A DNA stretch of 29,431 bases from Candidatus Dadabacteria bacterium (GTDB taxonomy: Bacteria; Desulfobacterota_D; UBA1144; Nemesobacterales; JADFKM01), in the NCBI GenBank assembly GCA_022564935.1, contig JADFKM010000022.1, positions 1 to 29,431 of the forward strand, in the 5' to 3' direction. Below are positions 23,442 through 29,431 of the stretch, piece by piece. A program made the position numbers and the translations under genes. The notes under the pieces were generated by a model. It ran no database searches, was not told where the DNA came from, and saw only the letters and a program-made list of their open reading frames with translations. The stretch's first letter is position 1; each line of letters opens with the position of its first letter.

Positions 23442-24665
23442 CTACCGGGTGATGCGTCGCTCGGTCTCGGGACTGGGTCGTGGAGTAGGTTTGGGCAGTC
23501 CACGCGCCTTTTCACTCGAAAATCTGCAGGTATAAAGGCATTTCTTCATTTTTTCGATATTTGACTGTCTCTCCCTTCCCCCGAAATGGTTTCCCGTGAT
23601 GATAAACATGCTGCGCGCGTCCTGAAGGAAATGGAGCACCAGGAGGATCATTACCAGTCTCTTGCTTCGAGCCAGGCAGAAATAAAAGCCGGGGGCGACT
23701 ATCGTGTACCAGGGAAGCGCCCATTTGAGACTCTTTAGAAGCTCCCAGAAGGCAACCCCCGGAGCGGCCTCGAAACACTTTTTGAGCTCAAAGCGGTTTA
23801 AGATGTAGTAGATCAGGACGACTATAGGAATTATCGAAAAGGCGAAGTACCAGAGACTGAGCCACATAGGATGCCAGTAAAACAACGCTCTGTTTGTGAT
23901 GTTCCACGCAAATGGGTTGAAAACATCGACCTGTGTCTGGAACGGGAGGAGCAGCAGATCGGGAGTCTCTATGTAAAACCCGGCGAATGGAATTATTCCA
24001 AGGATTGCGCCGGAAAGAAATTTCAGGAGCGGGGTTTTCCTTCCGTTTTTTGAGCCGTAGTAGAGCTGCGCCGCAAGGTAGGGCAGCAGGAGTAAGCCGA
24101 ATATCTTAGTCTGTACCGAAGCCGCCCACGCTATGCCCCCCAGGGTCCACATGCGCCTCTCCATCAGAGCTACGGTTGCTATTATGGTGAAGGTCTGGAG
24201 CGCTTCGAACTGACCCTCGTGGGACGTAAAAAAGATGGAGACCGGGGCCGAGAAGAACAGCAGTCCCGCCCACGGAGACACGGCTCTTGAGAACAACAGC
24301 GCGGAGAGCAGATCGAGCAGGGTCAAGACCAGCTTTACGTAGAAAATCCCGAGTCCCGTGGTGCCGAAGAGGGCAAAGAACACAAGGGTAAGCGGTGGGT
24401 ATATGTATCCCTGCTTGTACCACAGATTTGACCACGGCTCCGGGCGGAAATCCATTGCCTTTGTCTCGTAAATCGAAAACCCTTTATCTGTAAGGTGGCT
24501 GGAATATCCGATGTTCCTGTAGGCATCGGTTGATACCGTAGGAACATCGAAACATTGGTAGAGACGAAACCCCCCGACGAGAACGAAAAGGACGACTATC
24601 AGCGCGTGTTTTGAGTGCAGTATATTGAGAAGTTTATTTGCCGGGGGGGAGCTATTTTGAGACAT
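23442..24665 (-). CDS. GT-C fold membrane glycosyltransferase, polyprenyl-phosphate-sugar dependent (GT87/DUF2029-like)
   Basis: A 407-residue protein with about eight to ten hydrophobic segments, starting with ALIVVLFVLVGGFRLYQCF. The first periplasmic loop has VSTDAYRNIGYSSHL, where an acidic residue just after the first helix is the usual GT-C catalytic site. Later parts include YKQGYIYPPLTLVFFALFG and SPWAGLLFFSAPVSIFFTSH with GQFEALQTF, as in the DUF2029/mannosyltransferase group. ATG 24665 overlaps the end of the upstream GT2 gene by 14 bases, so the two are coupled and probably act in one pathway. The last 45 residues are polar, basic and Pro-rich (GLPKPTPRPSPETERRITR), which is odd for the family and may reflect a displaced stop. 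Confidence 0.75.
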   Translation of the reverse strand: MSQNSSPPANKLLNILHSKHALIVVLFVLVGGFRLYQCFDVPTVSTDAYRNIGYSSHLTDKGFSIYETKAMDFRPEPWSNLWYKQGYIYPPLTLVFFALFGTTGLGIFYVKLVLTLLDLLSALLFSRAVSPWAGLLFFSAPVSIFFTSHEGQFEALQTFTIIATVALMERRMWTLGGIAWAASVQTKIFGLLLLPYLAAQLYYGSKNGRKTPLLKFLSGAILGIIPFAGFYIETPDLLLLPFQTQVDVFNPFAWNITNRALFYWHPMWLSLWYFAFSIIPIVVLIYYILNRFELKKCFEAAPGVAFWELLKSLKWALPWYTIVAPGFYFCLARSKRLVMILLVLHFLQDARSMFIITGNHFGGRERQSNIEKMKKCLYTCRFSSEKARGLPKPTPRPSPETERRITR

Positions 24666-25359
24666 GGCTGAGAATACCCTTTATATACAATTTTATGAGG
24701 TTGAGAAGGTCCTCTTTTATCACATCCGCGCTCATTTTGCTTCTCCCATAACCCCTTTTTCCGAAGCTGATGGGAACCTCGGCGACTTTCCGGTATCTGC
24801 CCTTGACGAGTATGTCCAGCCCTATTTTGAAGCCCCGGGGCGAGAGCTCAATGCCGTCGATAACCCCTTTTCTGAAAAAGAAAAACCCCGACATCGGGTC
24901 TCTTACTCCGGTCAGGCCTCTCGCTGTGTGTGCGGCTATCCACGAAAAAACCCTCCGTAATGGCGGCATTTCGCCGGCGTCGCCCCCTTCTGTGAATCTG
25001 CTCCCGATGGCGATGTCACAGTCCCCGAACGTTATGGCGCCCACGAGCTCGGGTATGCTTTCAGGGTGGTGGCTCAAATCAGCGTCCATGAACCCGATTA
25101 TCTCCCCCCCTGCCGCTTCGATGCCGTCAATCACGGCGGACGAAAGCCCCCTTTTGCCTTTTCTGCATATTACAGTGAGGTTTTTGTAGCTGTCCTCAAG
25201 CCCCCTCGCAGATTCTGTAGTTCCGTCTGGTGAGTTGTCGTCCACAACTATCACCTCGCACTCAAAACCCTCAGGCTCGACGGCTCCGAATATGCGCTCT
25301 ATCAGCACGGGAATATTCTCGGCTTCGTTGTACGTCGGCACTATGATAGTCACGTCCAT
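24652..25359 (-). CDS. Polyprenol-phosphate mannose synthase-like glycosyltransferase (GT2, Dpm1-like)
   Basis: Cytoplasmic GT-A enzyme of 235 residues expected to move mannose (or another hexose) from a GDP-sugar to polyprenyl phosphate. Signature parts: VTIIVPTYNEAENIPVLI at the N-terminus, VIVVDDNSPDGT, the metal-binding FMDADLSHHPE, AIGSRFTEGGDAG and DPMSGFFFFRKGVIDG, which is close to Dpm1/Ppm1. There is no C-terminal membrane domain, so it is the soluble short form. The product would be flipped and used by the overlapping GT-C gene. Which acceptor is glycosylated (lipid, glycan or exported protein) cannot be told from here. Confidence 0.87.
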   Translation of the reverse strand: MDVTIIVPTYNEAENIPVLIERIFGAVEPEGFECEVIVVDDNSPDGTTESARGLEDSYKNLTVICRKGKRGLSSAVIDGIEAAGGEIIGFMDADLSHHPESIPELVGAITFGDCDIAIGSRFTEGGDAGEMPPLRRVFSWIAAHTARGLTGVRDPMSGFFFFRKGVIDGIELSPRGFKIGLDILVKGRYRKVAEVPISFGKRGYGRSKMSADVIKEDLLNLIKLYIKGILSHVSK

Positions 25360-25389
25360 TGGGTGTACCGCTCCGTTCTGTCTGAATGC

Positions 25390-26046
25390 CTACACGTTGT
25401 GTGGGTCGCCTTCGAGGGGGCAGCCCTCGCACACAGGCGAGCGCTTTTTGCAGCGCTCTTTTCCCACTCTAACGAGCAGTGCGTGGTATTCGTTGAACAG
25501 TTTCGGGTCTTCAGGGAGCGATGCAATAACTGCATCCTGCACTTCTTCATATGTAGTACTCTCCGGCACGAGGCCGTGCCTCTGCAGGATTCTCACCGTA
25601 TAGGCGTCTACTACGAAGGTGGGTTTGCCCCCCGCGTAAAGCAGGATACTGTCTGCCGTTTCGGGGCCTATGCCGTTAATGCCGAGCAGCTCCCGGCGTA
25701 GGGAAGCCGTGTCTTCACCGAACATCTCCTCCAGGCTGCCGTCGTAACGCTCTACGAGAAACGCGATGAAGTGCTTTATTTTTTTCGCCTTCTGGTTGAA
25801 GTAGCCCGAGGAGCGTATGAGGGGAGCGAGACGCCCGACCGGGGTCTCATGCAGCCTTTCTACCGAGATTAAACCCTCCCTTTTGAGGTTTGTGATTGCC
25901 TTTTCTACATTCGACCAGGCGGTGTTCTGCGTGAGAATCGCCCCTATTATGCACTCAAGCCCCGAGTCCCCCGGCCACCATCCCTGCGGGCCGAACCTGT
26001 CGAAAAGTGCTTCATACATGGCCCTTATCCGCTCTCCTTTCGTCAT
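25390..26046 (-). CDS. Endonuclease III-family DNA glycosylase, non-lyase type
   Basis: HhH-GPD base-excision repair protein, 218 residues. GAILTQNTAWSNVEKAI and the helix-hairpin-helix INGIGPETADSILLY are clear, and Asp147 in VVDAYTVRIL is the catalytic aspartate. The lysine that gives Nth its lyase activity is replaced by Glu129 (GIGPET), as in the MagIII/COG2231 branch, so a monofunctional glycosylase is expected. Three cluster cysteines are present (Cys199, Cys206, Cys209) but the fourth position is Pro215, so cluster binding is doubtful. A perfect TATAAT lies only 5 bases before ATG 26046, so this start would be leaderless. ATG 26019, preceded by AAAGGAGAG, is a serious alternative. It is 30 bases from the GT2 gene in the same direction. 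Confidence 0.85.
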   Translation of the reverse strand: MTKGERIRAMYEALFDRFGPQGWWPGDSGLECIIGAILTQNTAWSNVEKAITNLKREGLISVERLHETPVGRLAPLIRSSGYFNQKAKKIKHFIAFLVERYDGSLEEMFGEDTASLRRELLGINGIGPETADSILLYAGGKPTFVVDAYTVRILQRHGLVPESTTYEEVQDAVIASLPEDPKLFNEYHALLVRVGKERCKKRSPVCEGCPLEGDPHNV

Positions 26047-26113
26047 AGGCGATTATATTAACATAGATTCTGTATCCGCTTATTTGTTTACGGGCATTTC
26101 CGAGCAGCTACGG

Positions 26114-26143
26114 TTGACTTTGATGCGTGATTTGTGAGATAAT
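26114..26143 (+). promoter_or_regulatory. Promoter of the ZU5/peptidase lipoprotein gene
   Basis: -35 TTGACT (26114-26119), spacer 18 bases, -10 GATAAT (26138-26143). The same boxes and spacing recur in the second copy while several spacer bases differ, which supports function. The leader would be about 125 nt. Confidence 0.75.
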
Positions 26144-26154
26144 GTGCAATTAAG

Positions 26155-26196
26155 GGCACGGAATAAATTGCCACTTGGCAATTATTGTCACGTGCC
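26155..26196 (+). promoter_or_regulatory. 42-nt leader hairpin, copy A
   Basis: Outer stem GGCACG/CGTGCC and inner stem ATTGCC/GGCAAT around the loop ACTT, with AATA facing TATT between them. It begins about 11 bases after the -10 box, in the untranslated leader. There is no U-run, so it is not a terminator. It could stabilise the mRNA or bind a regulator. Confidence 0.65.
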
Positions 26197-26274
26197 AGGC
26201 TGGTTCCCCATTAAGAAGTAGGGTGTGGTACGGCTATTCGGGCAATTAATCTAATTTGCTGAGGAGGGGATGTC

Positions 26275-28242
26275 ATGAGAAAGGTTTTAACTGTTGCAGG
26301 AGTTGTCCTGGCGATGGGATTTTTCCTCATAGCATGTGACAGTGGCGGCGGCCCGGCGGCAGACACCCGTATTGGAAGCGAAGGCGGCGTCATTACCAGC
26401 CCCGAAGGCACATTGACAATAATCATCCCCGAGGGAGCGCTTGCCGAGAGTGACGGGGTATTTGCGTTTGCCGTTCAAAGGTCCGGGGATACCAGCGGCG
26501 ATCTCGGAGATAAATTTGAAGCAACGCCTTCGGGTGTTCTATTTCGCGAGCCTATAACCCTTATATACAGCTTCGAGGATATCGATCTCGGCCCCGAAGG
26601 TACGACAAATCTGACCGTTGCCTTCTTTGGGGACGGCGTTGCAATACCGCTTGCGAGCACAGTGGACGAATCAGCTCAAACAGTCACCGCCCAGGTCACC
26701 CATCTGAGCACCTTCGGACTTGCCCGCTCCGAGCCGCTGCCTACGCGAGAAGAGGTGGCCGATTTGATAGTCGAAGGCTTCGTTCCCGCCCTGTGGAGCC
26801 CTATCGTGTTCGTTATGGGCCCCCTCGATCTCCTTAGTGCCGGTGACACGGTTGCGGAGCCTTTCGGAAAGGTCGGCCCATTCGGGGAGGACGATTCCGA
26901 GCTCCCTACGCGCGAACCCCCGACCGTCCACACTATCGAAAAGGACACCTGGTTCTTTTGGGTAGACCTGCTCCCGACCTCGGCTTTCGTGCATCCCAAT
27001 ATCTTTCTCTTTGTCGACCCCGATACCGGCACCTTCCTGGAAGTCGTGTCATTTTGGTGGCCCATTGTGAATGGAGTTCCGTTTATAACCGAAGTGAGGG
27101 ACAAATTCGAATCGGAGCTCACGGTCTACAACGCCTCAGATTTTTTGGAAACGCTGATAATCCCGCCGATAGTGGGAGAAGGGGGTGGGCCGTCCGTGCT
27201 CGAAACGAGCAGTGCGTTGGCTGAGCTACACTCTGTTTCCATATCTAGGACAAACGGCGATCAGGCCCCCGGTACCGGGACGAGTATTCTCATCCTCCAG
27301 GGTTCCCAGGATATGGAGGCGTTCAGGTCGGGCGGCGTTGCGGTTGAGAACTATATGACGAGCAATATCGGAGCCGACTTTCCGGCAAGCGACGTGTCCA
27401 GAAGGTCCGTCGAGGGGACTTCGGAGCTGCAGAGCGCCCTTGTACCCCTCATTAACCACGGTCGCTGGAGTGAAGTTGTGATCTATATCACCACCCATGG
27501 AGACGAAGACGGGATTAGCTTCACGGACGCTCAAGGGAACACCGACCAAGGCCCGGAGGGCAGCATGTCATGGGGACAGCTTCTTAATGGGCTCAATAAA
27601 ATCAAGGCCGATAAGTTCACCCTCGTCTTGGATGTATGTGAAGCGGGTGCGCTGGTAGACCTTATAAATGATAGGCGCAATACATTTGCCGGATTGGAGT
27701 TCCTGAGTCCGATGGCGGAGAATATTTTCGGGCCGTACGTATGTGCCGATATGAATATAATTTTCGCGGCTAAAAAGGGCAGAACGGCTTTTCAAGGCAT
27801 TCCGGAGTTGGGAACAGTATTATTCGGGCAGACCGAGCCTTTGAACTTTACCGACGAATGGCTGAAAGCCCTCGGGGATTCTGAAGACAAGAGAGACTGG
27901 TCCGGCGCCACGGACGATGTTATCGACTTATCGGAGGGTCTATTCGGTTTCAGTATTTTCAATTCGCTTCTCGCATGGTCTTCACCCGGACAGTTCTCTT
28001 TTTCCAAGATACCTTTTGATTTCGGGCAGGTCGAGCCCCCGCCTGGAATTTCGCCCCCTGAGCAAGGAACGGAACAAGATTGCGGCGACGGCATAGACAA
28101 TGACGGCGATGGCCAGACTGATTGCGCAGATACCCAGGATTGCGAGAGGAAGGCGTGTAGCATACATGGAAGGGAAGGCGGCGTTTGTGTGGGTGGCCAA
28201 TGTAGAAGTCCGCAAGAAGATGGAGGATCGGAATCGGAATAA
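26275..28242 (+). CDS. Lipoprotein with ZU5-like domain, clan CD (caspase/legumain-like) cysteine peptidase domain and Cys-rich Ca-binding-like tail
   Basis: A 655-residue exported protein. A lipoprotein signal peptide ends LIAC, so Cys21 would be acylated; Asp22 at position +2 is an inner-membrane retention signal in E. coli. Residues about 32-150 look like a ZU5 domain (IGSEGGVITSPEGTLTIIIP, then EGAL and a final THLSTFGLA). Residues about 340-480 resemble a clan CD peptidase: strand ILILQGSQD, helix ELQSALVPLI, strand plus His408 (VVIYITTHGDEDG), helix MSWGQLLNGLNKI, strand plus Cys455 (FTLVLDVCEAGA). The 47-residue His-Cys spacing fits the clan. After PPPGISPPEQG comes CGDGIDNDGDGQTDCADTQD (603-622), a D-x-D-x-D-G acidic loop, and a further Cys-rich piece. 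ATG 26275 follows GGAGGGG. Peptidase activity is inferred, not shown. Confidence 0.75.
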   Translation: MRKVLTVAGVVLAMGFFLIACDSGGGPAADTRIGSEGGVITSPEGTLTIIIPEGALAESDGVFAFAVQRSGDTSGDLGDKFEATPSGVLFREPITLIYSFEDIDLGPEGTTNLTVAFFGDGVAIPLASTVDESAQTVTAQVTHLSTFGLARSEPLPTREEVADLIVEGFVPALWSPIVFVMGPLDLLSAGDTVAEPFGKVGPFGEDDSELPTREPPTVHTIEKDTWFFWVDLLPTSAFVHPNIFLFVDPDTGTFLEVVSFWWPIVNGVPFITEVRDKFESELTVYNASDFLETLIIPPIVGEGGGPSVLETSSALAELHSVSISRTNGDQAPGTGTSILILQGSQDMEAFRSGGVAVENYMTSNIGADFPASDVSRRSVEGTSELQSALVPLINHGRWSEVVIYITTHGDEDGISFTDAQGNTDQGPEGSMSWGQLLNGLNKIKADKFTLVLDVCEAGALVDLINDRRNTFAGLEFLSPMAENIFGPYVCADMNIIFAAKKGRTAFQGIPELGTVLFGQTEPLNFTDEWLKALGDSEDKRDWSGATDDVIDLSEGLFGFSIFNSLLAWSSPGQFSFSKIPFDFGQVEPPPGISPPEQGTEQDCGDGIDNDGDGQTDCADTQDCERKACSIHGREGGVCVGGQCRSPQEDGGSESE

Positions 28243-28307
28243 CGTAGACAGCCGTTTTTTGGGCGGCAGGCGACTGCAGTGCGCTATTAATGCTGTGACC
28301 TTGCCGG

Positions 28308-28337
28308 TTGACTTTGCTGCTTGAGTTATGAGATAAT
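28308..28337 (+). promoter_or_regulatory. Promoter of the second ZU5 lipoprotein gene
   Basis: -35 TTGACT (28308-28313) and -10 GATAAT (28332-28337), again 18 bases apart, identical to copy A in both boxes. The leader is about 145 nt because of the 20-base insertion. Confidence 0.75.
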
Positions 28338-28348
28338 AGGATATTAAT

Positions 28349-28390
28349 GGCACGAAATAAATTGTCACTTAGCAATTATTATCGCGTGCC
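28349..28390 (+). promoter_or_regulatory. 42-nt leader hairpin, copy B
   Basis: Same length as copy A. The outer stem GGCACG/CGTGCC is fully kept and ATTG/CAAT still pairs. The top of the inner stem is weakened (one T-G wobble, one C-A mismatch). Five bases differ from copy A, none in the outer stem. Confidence 0.6.
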
Positions 28391-28488
28391 AAGCTGGTTC
28401 CCAGTTAAGAAGTAGGGTGTGGTACGGCTATTAGGGCTGTCCCGGTACTTTCCGGGCAATTAATCTAATTAGCTGATGAGGGGAAGTC

Positions 28489-29427
28489 ATGAGAAAGGTT
28501 TTAACTGTAGCAGGAGTTTTACTTATATCGGCGCTTGTTCTAACTACGTGTGACGGCGGCGGGCCGGGTAATGAGGTCAGCGCGAGCATCGGCCCGGACG
28601 GGGGCACTATAACGAGCTCCGACGGGAAGCTCACGCTCACCTTCCCCGCGGGCGCGCTGGGCGAGGAGACAACCATTGTTATCAGAGTCCTCGACCCCGA
28701 TAATTTGCCGCCCGAATTTGCAGACTTAGAAGGGGACCTTGCGTATGAGCTTCTGCCCGACGGCCTTGAGTTCGCTGTGCCCGTGACGGCGACCGTCCCT
28801 CTCGATGACCCGCCCGTGCAGCCCGACGGCAGCTTGTCCACACAATTCGCACTTCTTCTCACTTCCATAGATGGGGTAATTGTACCCCTAGACAACCAGC
28901 TGGTTTTAGCTAACGCCGAAACCAATACGGCAACCGTTACGGGAGAGCTGAGCCATTTTTCTTTATTAGAAAGGATAACGACAAGTCTAGAGGTGACTCT
29001 CTTCAGGGTTCCTGAGTGTGTCGCCGTTGGGGAGCCCTTTATCATAATTGTCGAGCTTATCAATCCGAATCCTGGTTTTATTAATATTCTTAGTGTTGAA
29101 TATAATGATTTTTCAGATATACCCCCCATAAATATAATCGATGAAAAAAAGGGGGATTTAATCAACGAAACTGCTGACGAAATCGCTCCTGAAAAACAAT
29201 CTTTTTTCAAAACACTCGAGTACACTTGCGACCCGAGAGGTACCGGCGAGCTAACAGTTTTTTTAACTTTTTTCTTTGATATTAATTCTGATTTTGCGAA
29301 AAAAACAAACACGATGGTAAGTGTGACAGGACACACGGAAATAGTCACATGCCCCTGCCCACCTGATGTCCAACCTCCTCCCCCCCCCCCCCCCCCCCTT
29401 CCGTCGGACCTGCCCGCCGCACACTAG
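28489..29427 (+). CDS. Lipoprotein with ZU5-like domain, paralogue of the preceding gene, Pro-rich tail
   Basis: A 312-residue exported protein. The signal peptide shares MRKVLTVAGV with the upstream gene and ends LTTC (Cys21; Thr at -1 is not ideal for signal peptidase II), again with Asp at +2. Residues about 33-165 form a ZU5-like domain (SIGPDGGTITSSDGKLTLTF then PAGALGEETTI, ending ELSHFSLL). Residues about 170-285 look beta-rich and Ig/CARDB-like (LEVTLFRVPECVAVGEPFII) with few cysteines. There is no peptidase domain. The end is TCPCPPDVQ plus a run of prolines encoded by a 19-base C tract, then LPSDLPAAH and TAG. The second half is clearly AT-richer than the first. ATG 28489 follows GAGGGGAAG. 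The function is unknown; the end depends on the exact C-tract length. Confidence 0.75.
   Translation: MRKVLTVAGVLLISALVLTTCDGGGPGNEVSASIGPDGGTITSSDGKLTLTFPAGALGEETTIVIRVLDPDNLPPEFADLEGDLAYELLPDGLEFAVPVTATVPLDDPPVQPDGSLSTQFALLLTSIDGVIVPLDNQLVLANAETNTATVTGELSHFSLLERITTSLEVTLFRVPECVAVGEPFIIIVELINPNPGFINILSVEYNDFSDIPPINIIDEKKGDLINETADEIAPEKQSFFKTLEYTCDPRGTGELTVFLTFFFDINSDFAKKTNTMVSVTGHTEIVTCPCPPDVQPPPPPPPPLPSDLPAAH
29380..29398 (+). repeat. 19-base poly-C homopolymer inside a coding region
   Basis: An uninterrupted run of 19 C residues near the 3' end of the second lipoprotein gene, coding for prolines. In the present frame TAG follows at 29425. Both other frames are open from the tract to the window end. 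Such tracts slip readily during replication and are also prone to sequencing error. Confidence 0.9.
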
Positions 29428-29431
29428 CGGG

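Larger units (their letters stand above)
26111..26304 (+). repeat. Duplicated promoter-leader-signal peptide cassette, copy A
   Basis: This 194-base segment is closely repeated at 28305-28518. It covers a promoter, a hairpin-forming leader, a conserved 28-base block at 26212-26239, the ribosome-binding site and the first 10 codons of the lipoprotein gene. Identity falls away soon after codon 10. Copy B has a 20-base insertion near its middle. Confidence 0.9.
28305..28518 (+). repeat. Duplicated promoter-leader-signal peptide cassette, copy B
   Basis: This 214-base counterpart of 26111-26304 precedes the second lipoprotein gene. It differs by scattered substitutions and a 20-base insertion around 28433-28452 that creates a small extra hairpin, CCCGG-TACTTT-CCGGG. 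The conserved 28-base block lies at 28406-28433. The stretch 28243-28304 before it shows no gene. Confidence 0.9.

Overview
The window reads as a chromosomal segment of a Gram-negative bacterium. The cluster aroA-cmk-ispH-rpsA-sppA, with HIT and LapA-type genes behind it, is an order I associate with Desulfobacterota (former Deltaproteobacteria) and neighbouring candidate lineages. The two-subunit 2-oxoacid:ferredoxin oxidoreductase, A-type Fe-S carrier, dual CDGSH protein and lipoproteins with a DNDGDGxTDC tail fit that picture. The exact phylum is inference. There is no phage, IS element, CRISPR array or rRNA. One tRNA is present.

Layout. Positions 1-318 hold the end of a sodium:solute symporter. 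On the minus strand, 600-3414 is a korAB operon with its own terminator and a consensus promoter. Divergent from it are a lone NuoI-like two-[4Fe-4S] ferredoxin and a zinc-type dehydrogenase. Positions 5561-10395 are a loose set of accessory redox genes, mostly minus strand: an unknown AT-rich ORF, an aldo/keto reductase, a luciferase-like flavoprotein, an IscA/ErpA-type carrier, a DUF4149 membrane protein, a nitroreductase and a dual CDGSH protein. A decayed GGDEF gene follows at about 10653-10894, then coaBC. Positions 12349-18727 are a compact plus-strand operon, aroA-cmk-ispH-rpsA-sppA-HIT-lapA, with overlapping or near-touching genes. Minus-strand purC, a tRNA-Val(GAC) with a clear promoter, and the translation operon thrS-infC-rpmI-rplT come next. 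Positions 23442-26046 (minus) carry a GT-C membrane glycosyltransferase overlapped with a polyprenyl-phosphate mannose synthase-like GT2, then an endonuclease III relative.

The most unusual part is 26111-29431: two tandem lipoprotein genes. They share a copied cassette made of a promoter, a structured leader of about 125-145 nt, a ribosome-binding site and the start of the signal peptide. Behind it the two genes diverge. The first encodes a ZU5-like domain, a clan CD (caspase/legumain-like) cysteine peptidase domain with an apparent His408/Cys455 dyad, and a Cys-rich calcium-binding-like tail. The second encodes a ZU5-like domain, an AT-richer beta-rich region and a proline tail on a 19-nt poly-C tract. 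That tract could shift frame and extend the protein past the window.

Two genes (infC and perhaps purC) appear to start at AUA behind well-placed ribosome-binding sites. For infC this fits the known IF3 autocontrol through non-AUG starts. All functional calls rest on reading translated sequence and family motifs; no database search was run.
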